Shown in pieces: positions 35,262 to 44,707 of a stretch of DNA of 64,000 bases. Numbering within the stretch: the stretch's first letter is position 1; each line of letters starts with the position of its first letter. Location: the NCBI RefSeq assembly GCF_015207005.2, contig NZ_JADEXS020000001.1:1054001-1118000 (forward strand), read 5' to 3'. The stretch is from Desmonostoc muscorum LEGE 12446. GTDB lineage: Bacteria; Cyanobacteriota; Cyanobacteriia; Cyanobacteriales; Nostocaceae. Position numbers and translations under genes: made by a program. The notes under the pieces are model-generated. The model did no database searches. It saw only the letters and a list, made by a program, of their open reading frames with translations, and was not told where the DNA came from.

Positions 35262-37151
35262 ATGACAAATTTGGAAAAAAAAGCGTTGATAAAACAGGGG
35301 TCATCAAAGCGCGTTGCTTGGATTGGTGGGCTAGCAGCTAGTTTGATGATGTTGCCAGGAATTTTTGGGAGTACTCCTGTTTTGGCACAAAAACCAGAGA
35401 GCAACTCTTTAAATTATGGCGAGTTGATCAAGAAAGCGAAAGCGGGAGAAATCCAAAAAGTTGAGCTTGATGAAGCCGAACAGATAGCAAGGGTTTATCT
35501 CAAGAGCCAAAAGGAGAATACACCACCGCAACAGGTGAGACTTTTGGCGCAAAATACAGAATTAATTAACATCCTTAAAGATAAGAATGTTGATTTTGGT
35601 GAGATTTCTTCTGCGAACAGTCGGGCTGCTGTTGGGCTGTTGATTAATCTGATGTGGATTTTGCCGTTGATAGCTTTAATGCTATTGTTCCTGCGTCGCT
35701 CTACTAATGCTTCTAGTCAAGCGATGAATTTTGGTAAATCCAGAGCTCGCTTCCAAATGGAGGCAAAAACAGGTGTGAAATTTGATGATGTCGCTGGGGT
35801 TGAAGAAGCCAAAGAAGAATTGCAAGAAGTTGTTACCTTCCTGAAACAGCCAGAAAGATTTACTGCTGTGGGCGCACGCATTCCCAAAGGAGTACTGTTA
35901 ATTGGCCCTCCTGGTACTGGTAAAACTTTACTAGCAAAAGCGATCGCAGGTGAAGCAGGTGTACCATTCTTCAGCATTTCTGGTTCGGAATTTGTGGAAA
36001 TGTTTGTTGGTGTGGGTGCATCCCGCGTGCGTGATTTGTTTAAAAAAGCCAAAGATAACGCACCTTGTCTAATATTTATCGATGAAATCGACGCCGTAGG
36101 TAGACAAAGGGGTGCTGGTATCGGTGGCGGAAACGATGAGCGAGAACAAACCCTCAACCAACTGTTGACCGAAATGGATGGTTTTGAAGGTAACACTGGC
36201 ATCATTATTATTGCTGCCACTAACCGCCCAGATGTATTAGATGCAGCACTGCTGAGACCGGGACGCTTTGACAGGCAAGTGATGGTGGATGCACCGGATT
36301 TGAAAGGGCGGCTGGAAATTTTGCAAGTCCACGCGCGGAATAAGAAGATTGACCCTAGCGTATCATTAGAAGCGATCGCTCGCCGCACTCCTGGTTTTAC
36401 CGGCGCAGACTTAGCCAACTTACTCAACGAAGCTGCCATTCTCACCGCTAGGAGACGCAAAGAAGCCGTCACCATCTTAGAAATCGATGCCGCTGTGGAT
36501 AGGGTAGTTGCAGGTATGGAAGGTACCGCCTTGGTAGACAGCAAGAGCAAGCGCTTAATTGCCTACCATGAAGTTGGACATGCCTTAGTGGGCACATTGC
36601 TCAAAGACCACGATCCTGTGCAAAAAGTTACACTCATTCCACGGGGGCAAGCACTGGGATTAACTTGGTTTACTCCCAACGAAGAACAGGGATTAATTTC
36701 TCGTTCCCAACTCAAAGCACGTATCACTGCCACTTTGGGCGGTCGGGCTGCCGAGGAAATTGTGTTTGGTAAGCCAGAAGTCACCACAGGTGCAGGAGAT
36801 GACCTGCAAAAGGTAACAGGAATGGCACGTCAAATGGTCACACGGTTTGGCATGTCAGAACTAGGCCCATTGTCCCTAGAAAATCAGAGTGGAGAAGTAT
36901 TTTTGGGACGCGACTGGATGAATAAATCAGACTATTCTGAGGAAATTGCCGCCAAAATTGATTCCCAAGTCCGCGAAATTGTGAACAATTCCTACATCAA
37001 AGCAAAAGAACTATTGGAAGAAAACCGCATAGTTTTGGAGCGTTTAGTAGATTTGCTAGCAGAACAGGAGACAATTGAAGGCGATTCATTCCGCAAAATT
37101 GTTGCTGAAAATGCTCAGGTAGTAGATGAAAAAGTGGCTGTATCTCATTAA
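35262..37151 (+). CDS. ftsH: ATP-dependent zinc metalloprotease FtsH
   Basis: A 629-residue membrane protease. The N-terminus has a first hydrophobic segment ([19 protein letters not shown]) ending in a signal-like AQ, a lumen/periplasm domain, and a second membrane helix ([19 protein letters not shown]). The AAA+ module follows: Walker A GPPGTGKT at 215-222, Walker B LIFIDEID, the pore loop region around [15 protein letters not shown], and the second region of homology ([17 protein letters not shown]). The zinc site is HEVGH at 436-440, with a downstream Asp in GAGDDLQKV. Cyanobacteria carry about four FtsH paralogues that form hetero-hexamers and turn over photosystem II D1 and other membrane proteins. 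Which paralogue this is cannot be decided here. Confidence 0.96.
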   Translation: MTNLEKKALIKQGSSKRVAWIGGLAASLMMLPGIFGSTPVLAQKPESNSLNYGELIKKAKAGEIQKVELDEAEQIARVYLKSQKENTPPQQVRLLAQNTELINILKDKNVDFGEISSANSRAAVGLLINLMWILPLIALMLLFLRRSTNASSQAMNFGKSRARFQMEAKTGVKFDDVAGVEEAKEELQEVVTFLKQPERFTAVGARIPKGVLLIGPPGTGKTLLAKAIAGEAGVPFFSISGSEFVEMFVGVGASRVRDLFKKAKDNAPCLIFIDEIDAVGRQRGAGIGGGNDEREQTLNQLLTEMDGFEGNTGIIIIAATNRPDVLDAALLRPGRFDRQVMVDAPDLKGRLEILQVHARNKKIDPSVSLEAIARRTPGFTGADLANLLNEAAILTARRRKEAVTILEIDAAVDRVVAGMEGTALVDSKSKRLIAYHEVGHALVGTLLKDHDPVQKVTLIPRGQALGLTWFTPNEEQGLISRSQLKARITATLGGRAAEEIVFGKPEVTTGAGDDLQKVTGMARQMVTRFGMSELGPLSLENQSGEVFLGRDWMNKSDYSEEIAAKIDSQVREIVNNSYIKAKELLEENRIVLERLVDLLAEQETIEGDSFRKIVAENAQVVDEKVAVSH

Positions 37152-37170
37152 GAGATTAGCCAAGATTTAC

Positions 37171-37205
37171 TAGTCAATAGTTGATAAATCCTCAACTATT
37201 GACTA
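37171..37205 (+). terminator. Hairpin downstream of ftsH
   Basis: TAGTCAATAGTTGA and TCAACTATTGACTA form perfect 14-base arms with a seven-base loop, followed by TTTAA, 20 bases after the ftsH stop. It probably ends the ftsH transcript, though the T-run is short. Confidence 0.65.
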
Positions 37206-37280
37206 TTTAACAAATGAGATTTAGCTTATACGATTGCTTTGTAATCACAATTGTTTTATGAAGATGCACTTAATCTTTAT

Positions 37281-37453
37281 TAAACGAACCGCAAAGGACG
37301 CAAAGAGCGCAAAGGAAGAAATAAATTAAGAATTATCCAGTGTAAATTTACAGAAATTAGTATCAGGTTACACCAAACTTTCTTGACTTCTTATTTCTTT
37401 GTGTCCTTCTCTGACGAGACGCTGCGCGAATGCGTACTTTGCGGTTCGTTTTA
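37281..37453. repeat. Inverted-repeat element with GAACCGCAAAGG ends
   Basis: TAAACGAACCGCAAAG and CTTTGCGGTTCGTTTTA are the inverted ends of a 173-bp element. Its right part includes GACGAGACGCTGCGCGAA, related to a repeat at 19757-19785. It fills much of the 516-base gap after ftsH; no gene is visible in that gap. Confidence 0.7.
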
Positions 37454-37667
37454 ATCGATTTCAACAGCAGATGAAATAGATTCAGTTCTCTGAGAAGCGA
37501 CCTTAGTTAAAGTAGCGTAAACTTGAAAAATTATGATCTTCAGTACTTGGTATGTTAAATAAATCTGCCAAAAAGCTGAAAATATTACTGTCAAATATAA
37601 CTCTCTATCCACCTGATTGCGGTAAAGTTGCAAATAAACGTGCATCTAGAGCCAGGAGGAAAGAGTC

Positions 37668-38675
37668 GTGAAAGCAGTCTTGATGACAGCAGCTGGCAGT
37701 CCGGAAGTTCTGCAAGTACAGGACGTGCCAAGCCCTGCTGTTCCCGTGGGAAACACTGAACTTTTAGTTCGGTTAGTGGCGGCTGGTGTTAATCCCATTG
37801 ATACCAAACTTCGTAGCCGAGGCACTTTTTACAGCGATCGCCTGCCAAGCATTTTAGGATGTGATGGTGCTGGTATTGTGGAAGCTGTAGGGGCTGGCGT
37901 ACAACGTTTTCGTCTAGGTGATGAGGTATATTTTTGCTATGGCGGCTTGGGGGCACACCAAGGTAATTACGCTGAATATACCGTTGTGGATGAGCGGTTT
38001 GTGGCACGTAAACCTGCGTCTATTTCCTTTGCCGAAGCCGCCGCAGCACCTTTAGTCTTAATCACAGCTTGGGAAGCTTTATATGAACGCGGACGATTGG
38101 CACCTGGCGAACGAGTTTTGATTCATGCGGGTGCTGGTGGTGTAGGGCATGTAGCAATTCAATTGGCAAAACTCAAAGGTGCTAGTGTTTCTACCACAGT
38201 GGGTTCTGAAGAAAAGGCTAATTTCGTCAAACAACTAGGTGCTGATCATGTAATTTTTTACAAACAAACAGATTTTGTGCAAGCGGTATTAGATTGGACA
38301 AATGGCGAAGGCGTAGAGTTGGCTTTTGATACCGTAGGCGGCGAAACCTTTCACAAAACTTTCCCCGCAGTTCGAGTATATGGTGATATTGTGACGATTC
38401 TCGAACCAGATGCCAATACTATTTGGAAAACTGCTAGGCTACGTAATCTCCGCATCGGCTTAGAATTAATGCTGACACCAGCATTGCTAGGATTAGAAGA
38501 GAGTCTCCAGCATCATGCAGAAATTCTTGAACAATCTGCCACCTGGATTGATGAAGGTAAGTTAAAAATCCATGTTAGTCACAAGTTTTCTTTAGAAGAA
38601 GCCGCTAAAGCTCACCAATTACTTGAAAGTGGGTCTGTAACAGGTAAAATTGTTTTGCTGATTAGGGATGAATGA
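37668..38675 (+). CDS. NADPH:quinone oxidoreductase-like MDR (zinc-independent alcohol dehydrogenase) protein
   Basis: 335 residues, starting at a GTG with a strong GGAGGAAAGAG site a few bases upstream. GroES-like N-terminal domain: AAGVNPIDTKLRSRG and LGCDGAGIVEAVGAGV are the MDR signature. The Rossmann domain has AGAGGVGHVAIQLAKL for NADPH. The cysteine and His ligands of zinc-dependent members are absent, so this belongs with quinone oxidoreductases and related enone reductases. It probably reduces quinones or alkenals in the cytosol. The next gene begins within 10 bases downstream on the same strand. Confidence 0.92.
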   Translation: MKAVLMTAAGSPEVLQVQDVPSPAVPVGNTELLVRLVAAGVNPIDTKLRSRGTFYSDRLPSILGCDGAGIVEAVGAGVQRFRLGDEVYFCYGGLGAHQGNYAEYTVVDERFVARKPASISFAEAAAAPLVLITAWEALYERGRLAPGERVLIHAGAGGVGHVAIQLAKLKGASVSTTVGSEEKANFVKQLGADHVIFYKQTDFVQAVLDWTNGEGVELAFDTVGGETFHKTFPAVRVYGDIVTILEPDANTIWKTARLRNLRIGLELMLTPALLGLEESLQHHAEILEQSATWIDEGKLKIHVSHKFSLEEAAKAHQLLESGSVTGKIVLLIRDE

Positions 38676-38684
38676 TCGAGCAAT

Positions 38685-40931
38685 TTGCATAAATTATTTT
38701 TTCAACGCATAGGCACACAGAGGTTAAGCGCAAAGGTACGCAGAGTTTTTTCTCTGCGTACCTTTGTGTTCGTCTGCGTTCTATTAATTCTTCTCTTTCT
38801 CTCCCTACCTGCTTGGGCAGCGCAACAACCAGAACGCACACCTTTAACTCTGGAATTATTACAAGAACGGCTGCGTACACCAACACTCCGCGAAGGTAAT
38901 TTGACGGTTGATTTGCAGAAAATGGTGATTGATTTACGCCCAGAAAATGCTAGTTTTCGTGATAGTTTTTACCAATTACTGCGTAAAGAATTGGGTGCAA
39001 AACCTTTGGGTTTAGACCTCAGTTATGCTTTGATTCTGGGGGATTTTGTCGGCAGTGATTTGGGTTTAAGAACACCTTTATATGCTCAAGCCATTGCTCC
39101 AATTTTTACTGCTAGCGAACAAGAAGAATTAGAACGTTTGCGCTTTGTTTGTCTAGAATCACTGGCGATGTCTACGACGGGCTACGCCTACGCTTTACCC
39201 AACTCTAAAGATTGTCGATCGCTTTTGGGAACAGAGTCAACCCAATCAAGCGAAATTACTGTCTTTCGTGGTGCTTTGACACTGGTGCAAACTCGCTTCA
39301 ATGGAGAAGTGAAGTTTTCTAACACATTCTTTCTTCAGTCTGTGGATGCCCAAAACGCTACCTTTGTCCAAGCTACTAACTGGATTGAAACTAGATTTGC
39401 TCGTCCTGTTAATTTTAGTAGTGCTAACTTTCGACAACCAAGCAATTTTTATAGCAGTATTTTTTTTGATAAAGCTAATTTTAAACAAACTCAATTTCAG
39501 GAAAATATTGATTTTAAAGGTAGTCTTTTTAAAAAAACTGCTAACTTCAATCAAGCAATTTTTAAGCAGTTAGCTAAATTTAATAGCGTGTTTTGGCAAG
39601 ATAATGCTGATTTTTCTCATGTGCGTTTTGCCAATCAAGCACAGTTTACTAAAGGTGATTTTAATCAGTTACTCATCTTCCAAGAAACGACTTTTGAACA
39701 AGCTGTAATATTTCGAGAAGCCGAGTTTAACCAATCGGTAAATCTCCAAGGTGCGAGTATTCTCAACCAAGCAGATTTTAGCGATGCTAGGTTTGCCAAG
39801 GAAGCTTTTTTAAATGTATCTGGTCTGACTTTTAATTCTAACCAAGCAAAAATTTTAGGTAATCCTGGTGAAATTGGGAAAATGTTTTCTGTACCTACAT
39901 TCCAAGGAAATCAAAACATATTGCGGAATTTGGGGCAAAATTTTCGTCAACAACAACAAGTTGCAGATGCTAATGATTTGGAGTACACAAAACAACGATT
40001 ACGATTAATAGAATTAAGCCGCAAGTTGACGGCCACAAATATTAATACTGCAACTCTTCCAAGTTTGATGAAGTTGGGTTTTTCTGCGACTGAATCCGAA
40101 GCCATCGTTCAGCGTCGTTTAGTAAAATTATTTCGCAATACGACTGAGTTAATTACTTTAGCAGAGATTAATTTAGAAACATATACCAAATTAAGCGATC
40201 GCTTGAGTGTTGGCGAACCCCTTTCTGTAGGTGTATGGTTACTGCAAGCTTGCAGTTGGTTGGCATTAAGTGTACTGTTGTTGTTGAGTGGTTATGGTAC
40301 CAATTTTTGGTTAGTGTTTGGCGTCGGAGGAGTAGCGATCGCTTACTTCGGTTTGCTATTTTGGTTAGTGGATCGCTATCGTCGTTTGCGTCCGGTAGCA
40401 ATTATTCCCACGTCCTATGAAACTATTTCCATATTAATCAGTTTTAGCATTTTAGAATTCTTGAGCTTATTAGCTATCTTTCGCAATGCACAACAACCTT
40501 GGCTGACATTGGGGTGTCTTTTAATAATTATTGTTCCCGTTCCACTGACTTTATTAATTCGACTTTACCAACAAGGACGTTATCATGATTTAATGGACAT
40601 TTCCTACTTTACAGAAGACGGGACATTTCGACAATTACGATTGTTAATTGGTCGTTTGCCAGTGATTCCCAGAAATCAGACATTTCGTGAAAGATATATG
40701 CCTTTGTTGTGCGATCGCCACTGGAATTGGCTCAATTATTATGATTTTAGCCTCAATAACCTAGTGAAATTAGGATTTAATGACATTCGCTTGCGAGACG
40801 AACACTTACCAGGTATTATCTCTGCACTTGCTTGGTATCAATGGAGTCTTGGTTTAATTTACATTACCATAGTTTTGTGGACACTCTCCCGCACAATTCC
40901 CGGATTGAATTTGCTAATTTATTTGAAGTAA
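38685..40931 (+). CDS. Pentapeptide-repeat-like membrane protein
   Basis: About 748 residues if the TTG at 38685 is used; the stop of the previous gene precludes much extension, and a GTG at 38766 is the alternative. A hydrophobic signal/anchor (VFVCVLLILLFLSLPAWA) lies near residues 28-46. Residues about 195-390 are a degenerate pentapeptide-like repeat with Phe every fifth position (NFKQTQFQENIDFKGSLF), expected to fold as a right-handed quadrilateral beta-helix. The C-terminal third has several hydrophobic helices (LALSVLLLLSGYG, TLGCLLIIIVPVPLTLLI, GLIYITIVLW). The N-terminal codons are made of a dispersed palindromic repeat (38705-38771). A Nostoc-type repeat (TCTACGACGGGCTACGCC) also lies in frame near 39173-39195. 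The function is unknown. Confidence 0.7.
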   Translation: MHKLFFQRIGTQRLSAKVRRVFSLRTFVFVCVLLILLFLSLPAWAAQQPERTPLTLELLQERLRTPTLREGNLTVDLQKMVIDLRPENASFRDSFYQLLRKELGAKPLGLDLSYALILGDFVGSDLGLRTPLYAQAIAPIFTASEQEELERLRFVCLESLAMSTTGYAYALPNSKDCRSLLGTESTQSSEITVFRGALTLVQTRFNGEVKFSNTFFLQSVDAQNATFVQATNWIETRFARPVNFSSANFRQPSNFYSSIFFDKANFKQTQFQENIDFKGSLFKKTANFNQAIFKQLAKFNSVFWQDNADFSHVRFANQAQFTKGDFNQLLIFQETTFEQAVIFREAEFNQSVNLQGASILNQADFSDARFAKEAFLNVSGLTFNSNQAKILGNPGEIGKMFSVPTFQGNQNILRNLGQNFRQQQQVADANDLEYTKQRLRLIELSRKLTATNINTATLPSLMKLGFSATESEAIVQRRLVKLFRNTTELITLAEINLETYTKLSDRLSVGEPLSVGVWLLQACSWLALSVLLLLSGYGTNFWLVFGVGGVAIAYFGLLFWLVDRYRRLRPVAIIPTSYETISILISFSILEFLSLLAIFRNAQQPWLTLGCLLIIIVPVPLTLLIRLYQQGRYHDLMDISYFTEDGTFRQLRLLIGRLPVIPRNQTFRERYMPLLCDRHWNWLNYYDFSLNNLVKLGFNDIRLRDEHLPGIISALAWYQWSLGLIYITIVLWTLSRTIPGLNLLIYLK

Positions 40932-41000
40932 TCTTGCCTTCAACTGCAAGTAATGTTTTATCTGACTTATTTAAGGCGATGGCATTCCTCCCTTTGCATC

Positions 41001-41255
41001 TTAACCCTCAAGTGCTTCTAACCAAGCCTGTAAATCAGCCATACGAGTAAAATCAAGTAGTGCCTCGCCCAGATTTTCTAATTGTTCTAAGCACAGAGTT
41101 TCAATACGTTCACGTACTTGTTGAGGTAATTCTCCTACACGCCGAGTTAGTTGACGAAGAATGAGCGATCGCGCTTCAGCTTCTCGTCCCTCTTCTCGTC
41201 CCTCTTCCTTGATTTCCCTGTAAACTCGCGTTTGTTTGAGTGTTATTCCTAGCAT
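41001..41255 (-). pseudogene. Truncated Rpn/DUF2887-like gene (C-terminal remnant, copy 1)
   Basis: 84 codons that match the last 84 codons of the two neighbouring full-length genes almost exactly, beginning at the internal Met of MLGITLKQTRVYREIKEE. The nuclease core is missing. Just upstream (41256-41287) lies the same 3' flanking string (TTTAAGCGATCGCATTCC) that follows the full copies. The truncation is therefore probably the product of recombination between tandem repeats. It has one GREEG repeat unit before AEARS. Confidence 0.8.
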
Positions 41256-41287
41256 ATTTTAAGCGATCGCATTCCTCCCTTTGCATC

Positions 41288-42118
41288 TTAAGTCTCAAGT
41301 GCTTCTAACCAAGCCTGTAAATCAGCCATACTAGTAAAATCAAGTAGTGCCTCCCCCAGATTTTCTAATTGTTCTAAGCACAGAGTTTCAATACGTTCAC
41401 CTACTTGTTGAGGTAATTCTCCTACACGTCGAGTTAGTTGACGAAGAATGAGCGATCGCGCTTCCTCTTCCTTGATTTCTCTGTAAACTCTCGTTTCCTT
41501 GAGTGTAATTCCTAGCATCAATTCAACCTCCTTTCGGCTTAATTGTTCAAATTTGTACACCATTATCGTTGTCACTAACTCAATTATGGCGCTATTTGCC
41601 GTTTCGGGCTGTTCAACAGAGGAACGCTCAAGCAAATATTTTGCTGCTTGTGGTGCAAGTTCTTCTTCCACCGTAGTTAACACCATTAATGCTACCCATA
41701 AAGGTAATTGGCGAATATCCCCCAATTCATCTAAATACACTCGATGTACTTGGTTACTGTTAAGGAATCCCCGATGAGGATGAATATCGCTTTGTTCGAT
41801 ACTGCGTGACGGATAAATGATTACTGCTTGCCAATCACTAAATCTGGCGCGGTTGCGATAAAAATATAACGATGATTCTGCAAATACCCTTTCGTAAAGC
41901 TGTTCATCTTTTTGAAACTGCACTTCGCAGAAATAAACAATGCCAGCACCTTGATTTTCTGGTGGTAAAAATACCCCGTCAATTTCAAATTTTGGTTCTT
42001 TGACAGCGACTGAATCAAATCGATAACTGTCTGCATTTATTGGGCGTTCTGTCAATAATTCAAATAGTAATGTCGGCGATTGTTGAAACAGTTTGTAAAA
42101 GATTGAGTCTCGACGCAT
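41288..42118 (-). CDS. Rpn family (DUF2887-type) nuclease-like protein, copy 2
   Basis: 276 residues. The N-terminal half has the PD-(D/E)xK layout: Asp47 in FEIDGVFLPP and Glu65-x-Gln67 in VYFCEVQFQKD. The Glu-x-Gln in place of Glu-x-Lys is a variant. The rest (LERVFAESSLYFYRNR, QVHRVYLDELGDIRQLPLWVALMVLT) is typical of Rpn/YhgA-like recombination-promoting nuclease proteins that are abundant in cyanobacteria. C-terminal helices form a charged coiled-coil. It differs from copy 3 mainly by losing the GREEG linker repeats (IKEEEARS). Expected activity is DNA cleavage assisting recombination, but the biological role in cyanobacteria is not established. Confidence 0.85.
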   Translation of the reverse strand: MRRDSIFYKLFQQSPTLLFELLTERPINADSYRFDSVAVKEPKFEIDGVFLPPENQGAGIVYFCEVQFQKDEQLYERVFAESSLYFYRNRARFSDWQAVIIYPSRSIEQSDIHPHRGFLNSNQVHRVYLDELGDIRQLPLWVALMVLTTVEEELAPQAAKYLLERSSVEQPETANSAIIELVTTIMVYKFEQLSRKEVELMLGITLKETRVYREIKEEEARSLILRQLTRRVGELPQQVGERIETLCLEQLENLGEALLDFTSMADLQAWLEALET

Positions 42119-42259
42119 GAAATAATTTTACTGATTTTTTGGGTATTGCTGAATCAAAGTATGAATTTCGGAGCTAGCACAGAAGCAAAGGCAGAAACAA
42201 AAGCGATAGTTTGTAGTTATCTGACTCAATTTAAGCGATCGCATTCCTCCCTTTGCATC

Positions 42260-43126
42260 TTAAGCCTCAAGTGCTTCTAACCAAGCCTGTAAATCAGCCA
42301 TACTAGTAAAATCAAGTAGTGCCTCCCCCAGATTTTCTAATTGTTCTAAGCACAGAGTTTCAATACGTTCACGTACTTGTTGAGGTAATTCTCCTACACG
42401 TCGAGTTAGTTGACGAAGAATGAGCGATCGCGCTTCGGCTTCTCGTCCCTCTTCTCGTCCCTCTTCTCGTCCCTCTTCCTTGATTTCCCTGTAAACTCTC
42501 GTTTCCTTGAGTGTAATTCCTAGCATCAATTCAACCTCCTTTCGGCTTAATTGTTCAAATTTGTACACCATTATCGTTGTCACTAACTCAATTATGGCGC
42601 TATTTGCGGTTTCGGGCTGTTCAACAGAGGAACGCTCAAGCAAATATTTTGCTGCTTGTGGTGCAAGTTCTTCTTCTACCGTAGTTAATACCATTAATGC
42701 TACCCATAAAGGTAATTGGCGAATATCCCCCAATTCATCTAAATACACTCGATGTACTTGGTTACTGTTAAGGAATCCCCGATGAGGATGAATATCGCTT
42801 TGTTCGATACTGCGTGACGGATAAATAATTACTGCTTGCCAATCACTAAATCTGGCGCGGTTACGATAAAAATATAATGATGATTCTGCAAATACCCTTT
42901 CGTAAAGCTGTTCATCTTTTTGAAACTGCACTTCGCAGAAATAAACAATGCCAGCACCTTGATTTTCTGGTGGTAAAAATACCCCGTCAATTTCAAATTT
43001 TGGTTCTTTGACAGCGACTGAATCAAATCGATAACTGTCTGCATTTATTGGGCGTTCTGTCAATAATTCAAATAGTAATGTCGGCGATTGTTGAAACAGT
43101 TTGTAAAAAATTGAGTCTCGACGCAT
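42260..43126 (-). CDS. Rpn family (DUF2887-type) nuclease-like protein, copy 3
   Basis: 288 residues, nearly identical to the gene at 41288-42118 at both protein and DNA level, with the same Asp47/Glu65/Gln67 site. The only notable difference is the linker, which here has three GREEG-type units (12-base repeats of CTTCTCGTCCCT on the plus strand) before AEARS. It is the most complete member of a three-copy tandem array on one strand. A HIP1-containing hairpin (43172-43227) separates it from the SGNH gene upstream. Confidence 0.85.
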   Translation of the reverse strand: MRRDSIFYKLFQQSPTLLFELLTERPINADSYRFDSVAVKEPKFEIDGVFLPPENQGAGIVYFCEVQFQKDEQLYERVFAESSLYFYRNRARFSDWQAVIIYPSRSIEQSDIHPHRGFLNSNQVHRVYLDELGDIRQLPLWVALMVLTTVEEELAPQAAKYLLERSSVEQPETANSAIIELVTTIMVYKFEQLSRKEVELMLGITLKETRVYREIKEEGREEGREEGREAEARSLILRQLTRRVGELPQQVRERIETLCLEQLENLGEALLDFTSMADLQAWLEALEA

Positions 43127-43171
43127 GAAATAATTTTACTGATTTTTTTAGAGGTAAAACCAAGACAAGAG

Positions 43172-43227
43172 CAAAAGCGATCGCAGCTATTGGTATTCTG
43201 GAAAAAAATCAACAGCGATCGCTTTTG
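43172..43227. terminator. Hairpin carrying two GCGATCGC octamers
   Basis: CAAAAGCGATCGC and GCGATCGCTTTTG form perfect 13-base arms with a 30-base loop. It lies four bases past the stop of the DUF1400-SGNH gene, so it may end that transcript on the minus strand. Confidence 0.5.
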
Positions 43228-43230
43228 AGA

Positions 43231-44370
43231 TTACTTTCCTAGAATTTGTAACAATGCTTCTCGATAAATTTTTAGTCCCTCTGCATTTAGATGATCGCCA
43301 TCAGTGGTAAGGTTCTTTTTCAGAACATTATTTTCATACAATGGTGCTACTCCTGCTGCGGCAACTGGTACTTTTTCTGTTTCCCCAACTTGATTAATTA
43401 GAGCATTAATTTGTTCGACTCTAGAAAGTGGTGCTGCAACAGTTGGATCAGAGCTAGCCTCAGCCGTTGAATAAAAAGCCGGAATCAGAAAAACCTCTTT
43501 AGTTCCCATTGTGCGAACAAGTGCGATCGCCTCTTGGAGGTTCTTGGTAAACAACTCATCACTAATTCCATACCAAGCATCATTTCCACCGATGGCAATA
43601 ATGGCTTTTTCGCATTTCACCTTAGTAGGAACTAAAGTTTTCAGTTGTTCTAATAATGAAATTGTACTCAAGCCATTTAACCCAAAATTAAAAGTACCAC
43701 TGCCAAGGGTATTGCCAAGTCCAGCCGAAATCGAATCACCAAATAAACAACCTGAAAACTGTTTATCTTGGGCGGCGAGTGTTTGATATTGCAGTGCAAT
43801 TTTCCCTAAAGGTGAAGTAGTTACATTATCCTTTGGCGGTGCATCAGCAGAACCAGAAGATGAATTTGCCATGCCAACTATTCGGGAAATTTTTGACACA
43901 TCAATAACTATTTCATTACTGGGATAGGCTTCTAGAAACGTGAGGAGTCCTAAACCTTCTGGTGATTTTGCTCCCAGGATAATACCAGATCGTAGCGCTT
44001 GGATACTGGCTTGATCGCGACGGGCGATCGCTTGGGAAACAAAATATAAAATTTGCTTGCCCGTTTGTGTATTTGCCAGCTTGTCCAAAGCCACAATATC
44101 AAGAGACATCTTTACTTGCAACGCATCTTGAAACTTCTGTTTTTCTTCAGGGCTGAGACGACCTAAAATAGATTGTAAATTCGCAGAAACTTTTTGCGTC
44201 TCGCTATAGTTGCGTATATCTGCCACAGGGATGGATTGCTCAAATAAACCGTATCTAACAACAACATTCTCGGCTGCCAAACTAGGCAATGCACCAAAAA
44301 TACTATGCAGTAGTGGAAAGATTGAGTAACCAGATAGGCTTAGTAAAAGACGATAAAAAGATTTCATCAC
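43231..44370 (-). CDS. DUF1400-SGNH/GDSL hydrolase fusion, secreted
   Basis: 379 residues. The first ~32 residues form a signal peptide (hydrophobic, ending in SLAAE). Residues about 33-150 match the cyanobacterial DUF1400 helical domain (VVVRYGLFEQSIPVADIRNYSET), which is normally the N-terminal part of a secreted alpha/beta hydrolase. Instead, the C-terminal half is an SGNH hydrolase: block I CLFGDSISAGLG with the nucleophilic Ser, block III IAIGGNDAWYG with the Gly-x-Asn, and block V DGDHLNAEGLKIY with the Asp/His pair. It is likely an extracytoplasmic esterase or deacetylase. The substrate is unknown. The swap of hydrolase fold after DUF1400 is noteworthy. Confidence 0.82.
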   Translation of the reverse strand: MMKSFYRLLLSLSGYSIFPLLHSIFGALPSLAAENVVVRYGLFEQSIPVADIRNYSETQKVSANLQSILGRLSPEEKQKFQDALQVKMSLDIVALDKLANTQTGKQILYFVSQAIARRDQASIQALRSGIILGAKSPEGLGLLTFLEAYPSNEIVIDVSKISRIVGMANSSSGSADAPPKDNVTTSPLGKIALQYQTLAAQDKQFSGCLFGDSISAGLGNTLGSGTFNFGLNGLSTISLLEQLKTLVPTKVKCEKAIIAIGGNDAWYGISDELFTKNLQEAIALVRTMGTKEVFLIPAFYSTAEASSDPTVAAPLSRVEQINALINQVGETEKVPVAAAGVAPLYENNVLKKNLTTDGDHLNAEGLKIYREALLQILGK

Positions 44371-44431
44371 AAAAGGTACTGAGAGAATTAATAGTCAATA
44401 GTTAATATTCAATGGTTAAGAGTCAAGAGTC

Positions 44432-44641
44432 AATGGGGATTGGGGACTGGGGATTGGGGACTGGGTATTGGGGATTGGGTATTGGGTATTGGTGATTGGG
44501 TACTGGTGATTGGTGATTAAAAGTTTACCCAGTCCCTAATCCCCAGTCCCCAGTCCCCAGTCCCCAGTCCCCAGTCCCCAGTCCCCAGTCCCTAGTCCCC
44601 AGTCCCCACTCCCCAATCCCCACTCCCCAATCCCCAATCCC
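44432..44641. repeat. Heptamer tandem repeats, G-rich then C-rich
   Basis: G-rich units (GGGGATTGGGGACT, GGGTATTGGTGATT) at 44432-44516 face C-rich units (CCCCAGTCCCCAGT) at 44526-44641, with a short spacer. They lie between two divergently transcribed genes. Confidence 0.9.
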
Positions 44642-44707
44642 AGCAATAAATGGGCGCAACCCCTTGATTTTGGGAATACTCAAACCAGTGGGCGTGAGGA
44701 TAGAAAA

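Noticed and set aside
35717..36550. 277-residue minus-strand ORF inside ftsH
   Set aside because: The plus-strand frame is an intact FtsH with all motifs; the antisense frame has low-complexity Ser/Ala sequence and no family features.
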